Below are positions 46,112 to 60,917 of a DNA stretch of 64,000 bases, one piece after another. The stretch spans positions 27,298,234-27,362,233 of the forward strand of contig NC_064892.1 in assembly GCF_929443795.1 (NCBI RefSeq). Reading direction: 5' to 3'. Numbering within the stretch: the first letter of the stretch is position 1; the number at the start of each line of letters is the position of its first letter. The notes under the pieces were generated by a model. It saw only the letters and a list, made by a program, of their open reading frames with translations. It was not told the origin of the DNA and did no database searches. The stretch is from Astur gentilis (Eukaryota > Chordata > Aves > Accipitriformes > Accipitridae). Both the position numbers and the translations under genes were made by a program.

Positions 46112-46157
46112 TGCACAGAACTGAAAGATCTTAAGAAGAAGTAGAAAGGATAAATAA
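46112..46157 (+). repeat. Short direct repeat, unit 1
   Basis: TGCACAGAAC, AAAGATCTTAAGAAGA and AAAGGATAAATAA blocks recur in the same order about 1.2 kb downstream, with only a few differences over about 45 bp. Confidence 0.7.
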
Positions 46158-47328
46158 AATGGATTGTAGTGATGCTTGAGAGTCCTTTCTCTTCAAGGCA
46201 GATTTTCTTGTTCAAGATACAGAATTATAAAAAGGTACCTAGGGACTACTGTTGCAAATACTTTTAAATGTGACCAAGTCAGTTAGATTGCTTGCACAAC
46301 TACACATTTTTAAGACAATATTTAGTTGAATGTTAAAGTTAACGTTACATTTTTATTTTCATTTTTAGTGGTTGTTTTAATTTGTTTCAGACTGTTCCTA
46401 CAGTATTATTAATCACTAATTAGAAAATAATGAGTAATATAATTACTTAACTCTTAAAAATAAATTACATTTTAAAAGATAAGAAAATATGATAGTCTTT
46501 TATGGTTAATCTAGGAATTTAGAAGCTTTAAAATGCTAAATTAAATATCAGGATATTCTGGAGAACATTTTTTTTTCTTTTTAATTTGTGTTATGCTTAA
46601 AGATTTTATAAATGGTATATTAAGGGCTGTCCTCACTTATTTCATCTTCTCACTTTTCCCTTTCTTCTTCTTTGTTCTCCTAAGTACCAGTTGGAAGATC
46701 ATTACTGAAAGCACAGAAGATTTCAGCTTCCATCTGTCACTTGTGGTGTGTATTGTTAATCCACCCCATAAAGTTGGAAACCACACTTTCAAAAAAAGCT
46801 TCTTTACATTCTCAAATAGTGCAGAGACAGTCCGCATTGTAGCTTTAAACAGTTTAACAGTCAGTCTTAAATAAGGACTGAACTATAATAATTACTTGTC
46901 TGCTCTTAGTCAATTCAAATTCTAACTGGCAGAATTCAGTTTAACACTATTTTGTTGCAGTGCCAAGGAAATAAATTTAATTTTATTGTTTAGCTAATGC
47001 CCTACAACTAGTTAAAACATAATAACTTTATTTTGTCTCTGAGCCTTTTGGCTTTGGCTTCATCCCCTGTAACTTTAAATATTTAGATGTTGCTCCTAAA
47101 TTGAGCAGTGTTACCATGTTAGATTTTCCCTATCGTCAATGGAGATACATGTCTTTAATAGGTGATTTGGACTAGACAAAATATATTTCCTGCAAACAGC
47201 ATAACATTTTACCTAAATTTATGTTTCCAGAAACAGACAAACAAACAAACTCAGCCTAAAGTCGTCTGGGTTAGGAAATACCAAACAATTTTAAGCAACC
47301 GAAAAAGAGATTCACTACAATCTCTTAC

Positions 47329-47373
47329 TGCACAGAACCAAAAGATCTTAAGAAGAGCTGAAAAGGATAAATA
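47329..47373 (+). repeat. Short direct repeat, unit 2
   Basis: Partner of 46112-46157, in the same direction. It may be a small local duplication or part of an unrecognised dispersed repeat. Confidence 0.7.
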
Positions 47374-49040
47374 ACTGAAGGAAAAACTGAAAAGTATAAA
47401 TAATAATACCTGGAAACACTGGGTAATGTTATTGAGGGGTTGTTACCCCTTTAGCAATGCAACATGAATCTCAACATTAATACAAGAAATTTCAGATATC
47501 ATTACATAATCTCTGCCTGAAAATTATAAATTACTGTTTGTAAGAAATTATATGCACCTCAAAATTATATTCACTTCCATTACATTTTATTTCATTAAGG
47601 TATTAAAGAAAGAAAGATCACTGGCAAAACCCTACTGATACACCAATTTGTACTAATTAATGAATATTACTATAAATAACCAAACTAGATATAAGCTTTT
47701 TATAATCATAATACAATGTTAGTTAGAGAATTTTAATGTGTTCTAGTAAAATACCTTAGAATAAATTATTTTGTAGAATGACAAGTGAAGACAATTCTCC
47801 TGTCAGTAAGAATGAAGTGTATTAAATGTCTCTTAGTCTTTACCAGTGATAACGTTTTATTAAAAATTTCCTAATCTTTTTTTATTCTATTTCGTAGACG
47901 AGATTCAGATAAACAAAATACTTACTACTAACATAGGAACATTAATAGGTTACCTTGCCCTATGTATTGCTCATAGCATCCAGATGCATTGCTCAAGGAC
48001 ACACATCCCATTCCAGATCAGGCCACTGGAAACGAGAACTGGTAAGATGGAATGTTTGTGTCTCACTTAAATAATGTAAAAAAATCTCTCTGCATTCCTC
48101 TGCAAAGGAGTATTTTACTTTCTTATTCAAAGTGCTTGACAAATTGAGAAGGTTCTTTCCCCTTGGATTGGATTATAGTGACCCAATACAACCATAGTTT
48201 TTCAGTCTCCAGACTAATGAGAATGTCTTGAGATTTTAATATTTCACCTCTTCTATCCCCCTTATGTTCAAGAAATCATGTCATACTGATTTATATTGTG
48301 CCAGTTTCTGTTCTCATTAAAATCTGTGTCCAAAAATGAGGTATTGGAATTTTTCAGTGCCTAGTCCATTATGTGAAATCAGGTTCTATGTTCATGTGTT
48401 GTACTACTATGACCTATTTTGAATTTTAATTGCTTAGCCAATTCTGGTTTTTCCTAACAGGTTACCAAGGTATAAACAAGAAATGTCCATCTGATCAAAA
48501 TGCAGACAGCTACCAGGGACAGTGTATAGTCGAGGGTCATGTTAATTTAATTTACATATTATACAAAAGTGGAAATCATGATATCTATTTCACGTGAAAG
48601 GCTTCTAATGAGAATAGATAGCAGTACACAGTTATTTTCTTCTTATGCAAAACTCTGAAATAATAAGGATTAATTAAAATCTAGCAATATCATTATGGTC
48701 TTCTTCTGGAACTATTTGAATGATATTAGTATTTTGTTTTCCTGAAGTGTACATGAGAAAAAATATTCCACACATAAAGAAAAGACAGACAATACCGTGA
48801 ATTTAATTACTGTCCATTTCAATGAACACAGATGACAGAATTTTGAGATGAGGTGATGAACAGACATATTTCAAGGGTGAAATTTTAATAATAAAATGAC
48901 ACTTGTATTTCTTTATGTCTGCATTCAAGCCTTAAATCCACTTTGTACTACTCACGACAATATTATACAGTAAATTTACATAATCTCTTTCATGCTAACA
49001 CAAAGTGGTTGGCAATATTCTGTATTTATCCTGATTTTAG

Positions 49041-50280
49041 ACCACAGAACCACAAAATGGTTGAGGTTGGAAGGGACCTCTGGAGGTCATCTGGTCTGAC
49101 CCCCCCCGCTCAAACAGGGCCACCTAGAGCCAGGTGCCCAGGTCCATGTCTAAACAGCTTCTGAATATCTCCAAGGTGGGAGAATACACAACCTGTCTGG
49201 GCAACCTGTGCCAGTGATCAGTCACCTTCACAGGAAAAAAAGTGTTTCTTGGTGTTCAGGAGGAACCTTCTGTTTCATTTTGTGTCCATTGCCTCTAGTC
49301 CTGTACCTGGGCACCACTGAGAAGAATCTGACCCTGTCTTCTTTAGAACTTCCCTTCAGGTATTCATAGACATTGATGAGATCCCCCCTGAGGCTTCTCT
49401 TCTTCAGACTGAACTATCTCAGCCCTCTCATCCTTTCTTCGTATGTAAGCTGCTTTTGTCTCCTCACCATCCATGCGCCCTTTGTTGGACTCTCTCCAAT
49501 ATGTCCACGTCTCTCTTGTGCTGAGGATCCCAGAACTGGACACAGTACTCCAGGTGTGGCCTCACCAGCGCTGAATAAAGGGCAAGGATCACCTCCCTCA
49601 ACTTGCTGGCTTACCTAATGCAGCCCAGGGTACCATTGCATTCTTTGTGGTAAGGGCACATTGCTGGTTCCTGGTCAACTTGGTGTCCAGCGGGACCTCC
49701 GGGGCCTTTTCTGCCAAACTGCTTTCCACCTGGGCAGCACCCAGCATATATTAGTGCATGGGGTTGTTCCTTCCCAGGTGCAGGAATCTGCACTTCCCCT
49801 TGTTGAACTCCATGAGCTTTCTGTCAACTAATTTCTCCAGCCTGACGAGGTCCCTCTGGACAGCATCATGACCCTCTGGAGTATCAGCCACTCCTCCCCA
49901 TTTTGTGTCATCAGCAAATTTGCTGAGACATACACTCTGCCTCATCATCTGGATCATTAAAGAAGACATTAAACAGGGCTGGACCCCATACTGACCCACA
50001 GGGTACTCTGCCAGTTACCAGACTGCAACCAGACTTTGTGTCACTGATCATACATCAACATACTTGTCTATGAGTATCTTACAGGAGACAGTGTCGAAGG
50101 CCTTCCTGAAGTCCAGATTGATGATATCGACTGCTCTCCCCTCATCTACCAGGCCAGTCATTTCATCATAGAAGGTTATCAAGTTGATCTAACATGTCTT
50201 CCCCTTGGTGAATCCATGCTCACTACTCCTAATGATTTTCTTGTCCTTTATGTGCCTGTGCTCAATCTAATCTGTTCAAG
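49041..50280 (-). mobile_element. CR1 LINE 3' fragment, about 1.24 kb
   Basis: On the minus strand it runs from RT sequence near 50280 to the 3' tail at 49041, where ATTTTGTG and GTTCTGTG octamer-like units close the element. Recognisable parts: the RT motif region with FADDTKWGGVADTPEG (near 49860-49930), KFNKGKCRFLHLGRNN-like sequence (about 49770-49830), and CNGTLGCIR followed by broken C-terminal sequence. The catalytic FADD is kept, but frames are broken by indels. It lacks the endonuclease part (5' truncation is usual for CR1). It matches the subfamily of the split element at 6516-7805. Confidence 0.9.
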
Positions 50281-51602
50281 GTCTGTTGAAATGAAAAATA
50301 AGGCTCCCATTAACTTTAAAAAGTTAATAAGAATAAGACCAAACCATCAAGGGAAAACTGTGCATAAAATAAAATTGTGCATGTGTGGTAACTAGATAGC
50401 AAACAGTATGAGGGAAAGTAGACCTTCAGATACATGACAAATTAAGGCTATCACCGGGGACAGTTAAATTTCATAGTATTGAAGTTGATGACTACTTAGC
50501 TGGTCCCCTCTTGGTTCTTTTTACTTTCCAAAGGCATCTTACAACAAAGCAACTAGAATATTAAAAGCTGAATACCTGAGTGTATGATAGGGACACAACT
50601 GGTACAGCTAAACCCAGGATAAAAAGACGGCCCTTGAGATGGACATTATGCCAAACGTGCCGTCTGCCTGTTTCATTGTCACTGATTCATAATTCATGCG
50701 TCTACAAAATGAATTTAGTAGCTAGCCAATGTGTTTAAGGTTTTTTCAATCTGTCCTTAATGATCAGGAGGTATATGAAAATAGTTGTGGTTGATGCTTC
50801 TAGGACTTCACCAATAACTCTGTACTTCAAAGAAGGGTGAGGGGTAGACGTTACACAGGTTTATTATACACTACAATTAAGTCCCTAGACATGAAACCTG
50901 ACTGATTTCTGCAACCTAAAAGCAGTATGTTGAATCCTTCATCTTTCAGCGTTACTGTATATTACATCACCAACATATTTATAACTTTTCATGCTATAAC
51001 AGAGGCAGCTCCACCATCACCTCTCACATATTCCAGGAGACATGGCTTGTGAGAAGAGATGGGGCCTTTAGGAAAAAAAAACAACCACCAAGCTTTCTCT
51101 GGACTGAGACAAGAACTACATGCTGGAAAAGCAAGCACCAAGTATGAATAAGAAATAGTATATGAAAAAAACTGGGGTTTTTTTTCCAGTCTAAACACTT
51201 TGTTTAATAAAGAATATTATCTTCCTATACGAACCTTGTCTCACATCCTTCAACTCTCTTGCTTACAGCAGTATTAGCATTTGCATTTGAGGGAGTAGAT
51301 CATAGCGGCCAAAACGTGAATATTTTATGGTTTTAAACCTGGAATGCCTGTCCTATTTTCTAAAAATGTTTTCAGGCTTTTTAACACTATCTGGATGTGA
51401 AAAATCCTGACTCAGTTATATTACATAAATTTTCAAAACTAGCTCAGAAGAAGACTCTTAAACTCATTGAAATCACATATTCTGCTAGTAGGTGGTGATA
51501 TACACCTGTTTATATAATGACCTTAGCTGATGAAGAATCTAAAAAAGAGTCACGCATCCAGTTCAAATGTATGATGGCAGTCAAGCTGAAGTCATCAGGT
51601 GA
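50281..51602. other. Unique AT-rich DNA, no gene recognised
   Basis: Spacer between two CR1 copies. No exon, RNA or repeat was recognised. Confidence 0.55.
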
Positions 51603-52115
51603 ATCATAGAATTACAGAACCATAGAACAGTTTAGGTTGGAAGGGACCTTTAAAGATCACCTAGTTCCAACCCCCCTGCCACGGGCAGGGACACCTCCCA
51701 CTAGCCCAGGTTGCTCCAAGCCCCATCCAGCCTGGCCTTGAACACTGCCAGGGATGGGGCAGCCACAACTTCTCTGGGCAACCTGTGCCAGTGCCTCACC
51801 ACCTTAATTGTAAAAAATTTCTTCCTTATATATAGTCTAAATCCATCCTCTTTTAGTTTAAAACCATTACCCCTTGTCCTGTCACAACAGGCCCCAGTAA
51901 ATAGTCGTTCCCCACCTTTCTTATAGGCCCCCCTGGGGTGCTGGCAGGCTGCTGTAAGGTCTCCCTGGAGCCTTCTCTTCTCCAGGCTGAACAACCCCAA
52001 CTCTCTCAGTCTTTCTTCATAGGAGAGGTGCTCCATCCCTCTGACCATTTTTGTGGGCCTCCTCTGGACCTGTTCCAACAGTTCCATGTCTTTCCTGTGC
52101 TGAGGGCTCCAGGTG
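51603..52115 (-). mobile_element. CR1 LINE 3' fragment with an open C-terminal RT segment
   Basis: On the minus strand it runs from the RT C-terminal region near 52115 to the 3' untranslated tail at 51603, which ends in ATTCTGTA/ATTCTATG-like octamers. A 128-codon frame (51701-52087) is open: MELLEQVQRRPTKMVRG, LRELGLFSLEKRRLQGDLTA, GNGFKLKEDGFRLYIRKKFF and RHWHRLPREVVAAPSL are readable, the normal end of CR1 ORF2. An uninterrupted frame and an intact tail suggest a fairly young insertion. It is the same subfamily as 12322-12920. The 5' truncation removes all catalytic motifs. Confidence 0.92.
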
Positions 52116-55100
52116 TTGAAACGTGACTATTAAGAGAGTCAAGTCTCTGTAGCATTGTGTGTACAATACCTCAAAATTAAAATTGACAAACAAGTCTATT
52201 TAATTTAAATCAGACCCAGATGACTGGATTTTTTTAACCATATTTCTAGATTAAATGAATTTATTTTTGTTGTCATAGTACTCTTATGCATACTTATGGA
52301 GACATAATGAGTGCTGTGGGATCATGCCAAACTTTGTTTCTAAGGATATAAAGAGAAAAAAGTGGAAGCAGAAGAATTAAGAAAGCTGTTAATTCACCAA
52401 GTACAATACAGTATTTTGCAACAATGCTTCCCTTTTTTTATTAACCCAAAGTTTAACATAAAACATTCACGTCTATGACAGCCAGTATGTGCTGGTCATT
52501 TGGATATGTCATGAACCTCGTATTTTCTTTTTTGCTTCTGGGGTAACATTTAAAGACAAAATACAGGAAAAGAAATTCACATTTCTTTCTTATGTTCCAA
52601 ACCCTAACATATTCTGAGCTTATGCCACTACCATTCAGCTGGACACCATTAAGGGGAAGATCAGTTTTGGTGGTATATATGTGCTGTCATACTGAAAGGA
52701 AAGCTCTTCATTTCACTAAGAAACTCAAACTGGGTTTATAGCATTTAAATCATGCTCCACTCATTATGCTGCACCTTCAGTAATATTTACATTTTTTATG
52801 CAGATGAAAAGTCAATATATACTTCATTAAAGATTAGGTCACTACATCTGTAAAATGCATTAAACACAGCCACATTTTTTCCCCCCTCTGAAATCAGTGG
52901 AAGCATCCAGGTGCTACCTACACATCACTACTTCTACATTGTATGTTATAGGTTTGATCTCTAGCAAACTTTGTATGGGGACACACAAGTGAAAGAGTCA
53001 GTTCACAGCATGTTTAAAAGCCTTGTTCTGATGCACATTAACTTTCTTTTATCTTTCTCTGTTGCATTTCTTCTGTTTTCTTTTCCTTCCTCTTACATGC
53101 TGTGCTTGTGTTATAATGTGACAACAGTTGCCTAATAAAAGCCACTTCTTAGCAATATCTTTGTGCATCCAAAAATTCAGCCCATACTTTCCCATTCAAA
53201 ATTATGTAGTTCTTCCATTTCGGGATAAAGACTTGCTTTCCCATCACCTTAGAGGGGTCATAACATACCTTAGAGCACTGAAAATCATCTTGATTGAGGA
53301 AAATTGAGAGGTCTACCTAAGGAACAGGACGGTGACTTTTCCTCTGGAACAGTACCTTATGCAGAGTGGAATTTGCAGAAGAATTTGCCAAAGTCTAATG
53401 GAGGTAAGCAGAAGAAATGTTCCACATATGATAAAGCCAGGACCTTGAAGGTAAGAGCAAAGATTCAATCTCAGCGCTGAAATAATGGCCAGAAAGAAAC
53501 TCCAGAGCTGTTAAACTCCTGGAGGAAAAGATTTTTTTTCTCCCTACCTCCCACAGAGATAGCCACAAGGCATGAGCATCTCTGTCTAACATTTTGACCT
53601 CTTGATTCTTGATTTTCTATTGTGAGTTTAACCTTTTCTTATGAAGTAGGGCATATACTATTTTTGAGAATGTTTTTTCATGTAAAAGATATTTTTTGTT
53701 AGTAAAGTGTTTGAGTCATTTCCCTATCTGAACTGATGGAAATCTCTGAAGGTCCATTTTTTCAACAAAATACAATTTTGTAAAACTTTGATATGTTGTA
53801 TGAACTCAGTAGACTTTCTTTTTTTGTCTGTTGGGTTTTCTTGTAACCATGGACCATGCTTTGTCCTACTAGCTGGCAAACATGGAAAGAAAAAAAAAAA
53901 GACTCCAAAAGATTTACTTCAGAAAGTTCATTCTTATCAGAATCAGTCTCATCTCACTGTTTGTGATATTTAAAAAAATCATTTGCAACAGTCTCAATGT
54001 TATTTGTTTTCCAGGAAACCTGGTGTCCTCTTTTACAGTAGACAATTTAGACAAAAAATAGATCACAAAAAGGAGGCACTTCAGAAAGCAGCACGCTGTA
54101 AAGAAATGGATTCAGAAGTACAATATACTTTTTTAACAAAAACTTTTTATGTATGATATTGTGACTTTCACAATTTGGAATATCTTTATCCTATTCTGAA
54201 ATATGCCAGAAAGTAGTGTTGTATTATAGGGAATGTAAATTCACAGTGAAAGAGGAAGATGTGGAAGATGAAAGGAAAGGACATGAAGAAAAGAAAAGGA
54301 AATTTCAAAAAGGAAATTAAGTTGGCTTTCATCAATGTCCCGAATAACTGCCTTCTCCAATGCTTCTCTTCTCAGTTCCCCTTTTCTCCAAGTGTTATGT
54401 AACAGCTTAAAAAAAAGAAAAAAAGTCAAGAAATTACAAAGTATGTTTAAAAAAAAAGAAAAGCTGCATGCTCCATTAACATTGTTTTCCAGTGACTGAG
54501 TAACTTAAGATAGACTAGCTCTCGTTTTCTGTTATAGACCTTGCCTTCCTCAGTACCTGATACAGTTAGTTGGCATTTATAAGCCAGGCATTCCTAATTG
54601 CTTCTTTCTGTAAGGTAAATCTTTTAGAAGTACAAAGCCTTCAGAATTCAGTTATCAGCCTTGGAAAGATCACCCAGTTGCCAGGACAAAGTCCTTACGC
54701 ATTTGAAGCCTCTATTATCATGCTGAATTTTAACACTTTCTCTCAGCTTCCTTTCTGTTTTAACCACCCCTTTTCACTGAAAGGGGCGCTTTCTGACATC
54801 AGGCTCACCTCAGCCTCAAGAAAATACCCTATCTACTTCCTCTAAGTGCCATTTAACTATTTTATGTTCATGTATGTTAAATGTTAGAATATTCCTAAAT
54901 TAAACAAGCAAGCAAACAGAACCAACCCCCACCCACAGAACCTTAAAAGAGGTACAAAAGAGATACAAAATCTCGTTCTTCCTTTCCAGTCGTCATAAAA
55001 ACATTTGTTCTGTGTCTGAACTTTTGCATTCTTAGCTTCACAATGGTTTGCTTTCAGAAGGAGTAATAGGGAATGTTGCCACCAAGGATATCCTATGGTA

Positions 55101-57957
55101 AAGTGGTTGTGGTACTTTCTTAGGACATAAAAGAAGTGTTTTCAAGCCACTTTAGATTAAAGCAGATGTACAACCAGTTTCTGCCTTCCTGGGCAATATC
55201 TACTGCTAGGTTAGTATCCAAATGATTATTCCTGTGCCTTCCTCCACAGAATATGGCATATGAGTATCTGACATTACGTTCTCAGGAAACTTCCAAGACA
55301 GCCTAGGAGATGCCTTTTGAACTTAATTAGCAGCGTCAGTAAATCCTAGAAGGAGCCTACCTACTAGTTTAGATTTTACTAGAGGCATACATGAGTTTCT
55401 GTACAAAACCACCAAACTAGGCAAGAGTTAGGTGTACTGGATGCAATGCTAGATGGGAAAGATTGAGTCATCATATTTGGGAGTGATTCTTTTAGGTATC
55501 AGATTAATATTGGGGACTATTAATCCATTTTCTGGAGGTGTTATTGAGGTCAGAATAGAATACTGGTTGCTCAGAGAAGAAAAACTCTTTAAGGTAAAAT
55601 TTCCATAAGTTAAGTCTCTCAGGCTTCCTTCAGGTTATAAAGCTACAAAAAAAGTAGTGCAGGACAGCAACTAGCCACTTGTTGTATCAAATACGACTAA
55701 TTATTGCAGTGAGAATCTTCAAGGCACTCGAAATGTCTTGCAGCCATCAGATGTCTTTTTTTTTTTTTTAAGCTTGTATGTGTCTCTGATCATGGAAATT
55801 CATGATCCCATAGCAACAATTTAAAAACCGACCCCAAAGCTACTTTAGAGCAACCAGAATTCATCCTCATTAGACTTAAAAGAGAGTTACCAAGCAATTT
55901 AGAACCATAACACAATAAATGGACTTCGGAGAGCCCAAAAAGCATGCTGATCTTTGATGCAAGCTCTCTAGATCAGTACCTTTGCTGAACTGAAAAAGAA
56001 TAACATGATTCATTCATATCAGCTAACTATACTAGCTGAAGGATAGCTTTCATTATTTAATCAGTTCCCCTGCATATATACTCCCTGATCAGCCATTTAG
56101 GGGTGATTATAGAGTAAATTCTTTGAATGTGATTGTCTGCAACCTATACAGTATGTTTTAGTTTAACTACCTCACCTGTCTAAGAACTTGTTTTATTTTC
56201 TAAGGGAGAAGCTCTTTGAAGTGAGGAACAGGAGGGAGTTAGGACTGAAACAGTTGTTTCGCAAAGCATGAAAAACAAAAATTAATTAAGAGGTGTGACA
56301 GTTGAAGTCTGCATTTCACACCTTTGGTTTATGTTTAAAAGAAAAATGTAATCAAGTGAGGGGTTTTAGATTTAAAAAGAGAGGGTATGGTTATACAGAT
56401 GGTAGTCAACGAAGCATAAAGGCTATTTCTGGAACAAATTGAAGACCAAAAAGACTTATTAGCATGGCACTGTGCAGTGTTAGCAAGTCTTGCCAGTTCA
56501 GCGTATGTGATTTCAGAAGCAGAGAGTTCTCTTACCTTGAAGAGTTGGAACAGTGGTGAGCAAACCCATAACCAAAGACAACTCAGAAATGTTTGCTGTT
56601 ATTGCAGAATGAATGCTTATTTCTTCTCTTTTAATTTTGCTGCCTTAAATTGAGGTTTCCAAATCTAAGTTAGCTGTGTATTGTCCCATTATAATCAGAA
56701 GACAGCAGACTGTCATAAGTCGCTTCCTCACGTTAAAGGTTGGGATGACTTGCCATGTCAGAAGAGCTTTCCTCTTCATTGATTGTATATATAACAGGTT
56801 TAACATAAGCACTTTATGCCGATCCTAGCTGCCCTAGGGAACTCTCCCTGGTCTCCAGCTGCCTCTCCAGAACATGGATCTTGTGCAGATTGTGTCATAT
56901 CTGTCATCACCAGTACTCTAACTGGCCTCCAAACCTCCATTTGCAGACATCTGAGGGCATCTAGAACGGACAGCTGGAGGAAGGCAGGATGTTCTTTGGT
57001 ACCTGAAATAGCACTAGAAACCTAAGTTTTGTTACCCCATAGCTTGAAATATAGTATTGACACTGCTAGTAACAGGGCACATGCTTTGTACAAAGCCTCA
57101 GGACTCGGGCTTGTCGGACCTGCTCTGTCTGATCTTTTCTTGAGCCCCCTGCAGCTTTGTTTCACTTGGTTTATCCATGACATTAATTTTTCTCATTGAC
57201 CAGACAATTTGGTTTGCTTTTGCATATCTTACAAACAGTGCCAGCAATATTTTATGATGCTAAGCTAATGATAGTGTAGAGAAACAGAGACCTGGTACTA
57301 CAGCAGAGGCCTCGAGAAGTGGGAACATAGGATGTGGTGTAGAGGAGCACACCTATGGGATGATAAGGGATGGGGTACAGGCTAACACTGGAGACCCCAC
57401 AGCCGTAAACCATGGGCATTTATTGAGACTGGTTCTCTACAGAACTGTTCTTTCTTTCTCTGTAACAATTTGGTTTGAACTAGTCATGATTCTTGGATTA
57501 GACTGTTAAAATTTCAATTATACTAACAATAAATTATTGATTGTATATATAAGGTGATTCCTCCTTGACCATAAACAAGATTTTGATCATTAACAGTTTG
57601 CACAGTTGAATTCTTTTCCTGTTGACAAACTGAGACTAGAAGCCTGACTTTAGATGGCAAACTTTAGGTAAAATGGATTTTTTCCTGTGCAGCTTCATTC
57701 ACAGACATTTACAGTGATTGAAGACTTGGGGCTGGCAAATGTGGCAAGTGTGAATTAAGCAAGCCCACAGATTTCAGCAGCAGCAGCTGGAAGCCACAAG
57801 AATTTCTAAGCAGTCATTAATGGCCCTATAAACTTATGTTTACATGACTGACACCAGCCCACCTGGTATTCACTGTGATAACCAGGTTAAAAAAAATTTG
57901 GTAAAGTTTAAAGATGACCAAAGCAGCACCTAGTTAGTACCTGAAAAGGCTCCCCTC
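52116..57957. other. Unique AT-rich DNA, no gene recognised
   Basis: AT-rich sequence with short A or T runs (for example 55748-55760). Open frames such as 54570-54845 (91 codons) and 56816-57025 (69 codons) show no domain, no splice context and no recognised similarity. Confidence 0.55.
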
Positions 57958-57958
57958 T

Positions 57959-57978
57959 CCCCCCCCCCCCCCCCCCCC
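57959..57978 (+). repeat. Poly-C run in a pyrimidine tract
   Basis: 20 consecutive C preceded by CTCTCC and followed by AG. Complementary poly-G. Confidence 0.85.
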
Positions 57979-60917
57979 AGCATTTTCTAATATAGTGAAG
58001 TTCTCAAATACCTGGAATTAAGCCAGACTTTAAATTAATGTAACTTTTTCTACAGCTAGTCTAATTTTCCTTTGTGCCCTGAATCTGTGAAGGACAACTT
58101 CTGTATACATCCAGTTTTAAAGATTGCAAATTTCAGGAATGTTGTGGGTAAACTCAGCTTTGAAAATCAATTTTTAAAGTTTCTGAGATCCACACTGTAC
58201 TATAAATGAATGATCCCTTATTATTTTATTATACTCATATGTCATAGTGATAACTTCTAGGTAGACACAGACACTGAGAAAGATAGTATCTTGCTAACAG
58301 CAGAGAAAAAGAAAAAAACAAACACCCCCCACACACACACCCCCAACCAGTTAATGAAAGAACTCAATTCTCTAGCAAACTGGCATGCTGAGTATTCTTA
58401 AATGTAGTTTACAAGAGTATCTGCTGAAATCAGTATAACTTTGCTTATTGTAAATGTCAGTTATGTTATGTGACTAAGCGTATGGCATATTCTTAAGATA
58501 GTGTCTTGGGCACAAATTCATAAATTTAAAATGCCATTTTATTCAGTCTGAGAGACTTAATCAGTGTTAAGCTATTATTCAGTTGCTTAAATCTCTTACT
58601 GTTTTCTTTACCTTTTCACAAAGGCTGAGAACTAGATTCAAATACTCCCAATTACTGTGTCTGTATGATTTCTTTTACTTTTTAAGTTGAGATTTTCTAA
58701 GGACACAGGCTCACAGCTTTGCAAACTTCATTAGGATTTGTTCATCTAGGACTGTTCAACTCCACGTAAATCTTTCCATCTTGTTACTACTATTAAAACA
58801 TTCCTGAAAACAGGATCTGATTAGATATATGGAAAACAGTGCAAATGTATTACAGAAATTTGATGAGTTGTCTTTTAGTTATATTTGACCATCCATACGG
58901 TAGACACTGACACCTAAGCCAGTCTCTCTGTGTGCCCTTTCTGATGAGTAGAGTAAAAAGGCTCTTTTAGGGCAGAGCTAATCTGACCAATTTTAGACAT
59001 TTCATTTGGGGTGAATGAATCATACCTGGAAGTGTCTATTTCTCCACTGACTGTGAATGGAACCTATCATGATCAGCTCAGGCATAGCTAGCCACTAAAA
59101 CTCTTTTTTTTTTTAAATTAGATCAATGTCACACTTCTACATAATTTTGGATGGATCATCCTGTTCCAATACTGCATTATCCTGTACTTATTTCCTTCTT
59201 GAATGACTGCTTCATCTTAGTTAAATTTTCTTAACTGAAATAATGTTAGCAAAAAGATGAACTTTGATTTTAGCTTGATCTGTGATTGCTTAGATATAGT
59301 TACTTTGTTTACTTATTACTGTTGTTTTAGGGAAAGAGAGGTGAAAGACCTTCAAAAATTCAGTATTTATTTCCAATGGTTTGGTTGCCATAAACTACAC
59401 AATTAGAGCATGGTCACTTTTAAAGTTATGAAATAAGCTGTATTTCAAATATGAGTAGTTGCTTTTTATGAAAATTCTATCTTAATCTTTCACCCTGTAA
59501 TTCAGGAGGGTGCTCTCAGTCTTGTTACAGAAAATTTATGTTTCAGATATAGTGACTAGGTATTTCTCACATTATATGTTTAAGAAAACTATTTTAAAAA
59601 TTCACTGACTGAGGTTATTCTCCACCTTTTCCTCAATATTATTATTCTCCAAAAGTATCTGGTAGTAATATTTGTAATCAATAATGAGTGAATTTTTCCA
59701 GGTTTGTAAAATTCAGTTTGTGTGACTTAAAATGTTTTCAAGTAAAAATAATAATAAACCTCATAAAAAGAGGAATCCAATGCTAGGATCTGTATATATA
59801 TTAATTATATTTGATAATGATTATATTTGATAAAGATCTGCAGTGTAAGGTTGATCTCGGGTTTTGAATCTTAATGGCAGTCGAGGAAACACTGAAAAAC
59901 TTAATCATTTTTCTATGACTATTTTCTTTGTTCCTTGATGAAACCACATCATATGTGGAGAAGTATCAATTGCGTGATTGTAATCTTGAATGTTTGAATA
60001 TGAACAAGATTTCATATCCTTCTAAAGACTTAGATCTTTTAACAGCAGATGTGACCCCTTATAATTTTTTTTGTTCTTTTTTTCCTGCGGGTTTTTTTAA
60101 GCTTTTCCTCATACATCAGTCCTTATGCATTTTTTACTATCACCTACTGTTAGAGGCACTAAAGATTTGCCCTGCCCGATCATACCTTGTGTGATCTAAT
60201 AATAGTAATTTTTAAAGTGCTTTTAATGATATTTCTTTAAAGGAAATAAAATCAAAGAATCCTATCCTGTAGGCTACACTCAAGTGTGAATTAACTAAAG
60301 AATTTAATTTAACAGGGACCAAGATGCTAAGAAAAATGTGGATAACTGTAAGGCTTGCACTGTTCAGGTGCTTACAGTCGGGCATTCTGATCTTGTATTA
60401 ATCTGGAATCAAAACTACCTCCAACTACGTCATTTCCAGAAGTACCATCTTTCAAATTAACTCTTCTTGAAATAAAATTGTTGTCGTTACTCTTATTTGT
60501 AGGATGTGAAAGTTATAGATAGCAATACTAGTCAGTTAATGATGATAAGGGATACTCAGTTAACCCAGCATCCCATTATAAGGTCTGACAATGTAAAAGT
60601 ATATCAGCTACAAGTTCTTCTCTGAAAATGTAGCATTCAGCTGCTATGAGGAGAGTGATGATATCTTGAAAGAGACCAGGATCTTAGAGAGGACAAGATA
60701 GCTTGGACAGGACAACTTAGTAGCTGTAACAGGGAATTCCGGGAGTATAGGAATAGCAAATGAGTGTCAAAGTAAGAAATCCTTATGTCTTCTCCACTTC
60801 TAAAGGAATAATAATTAAACCAGTAATTCTTCTGATCAATTCCTGCCAGACTTCAAGAAAAGGAGTTATTGATTTTGTTTGTTTTTACTAGAACACGCTT
60901 CAAATAAGTAAAATTCA

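Larger units (their letters stand above)
46016..49040. other. Unique AT-rich DNA, no gene recognised
   Basis: AT-rich with one short duplicated segment (46112-46157 and 47329-47373, listed separately). No exon or transposon was recognised. Confidence 0.5.
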
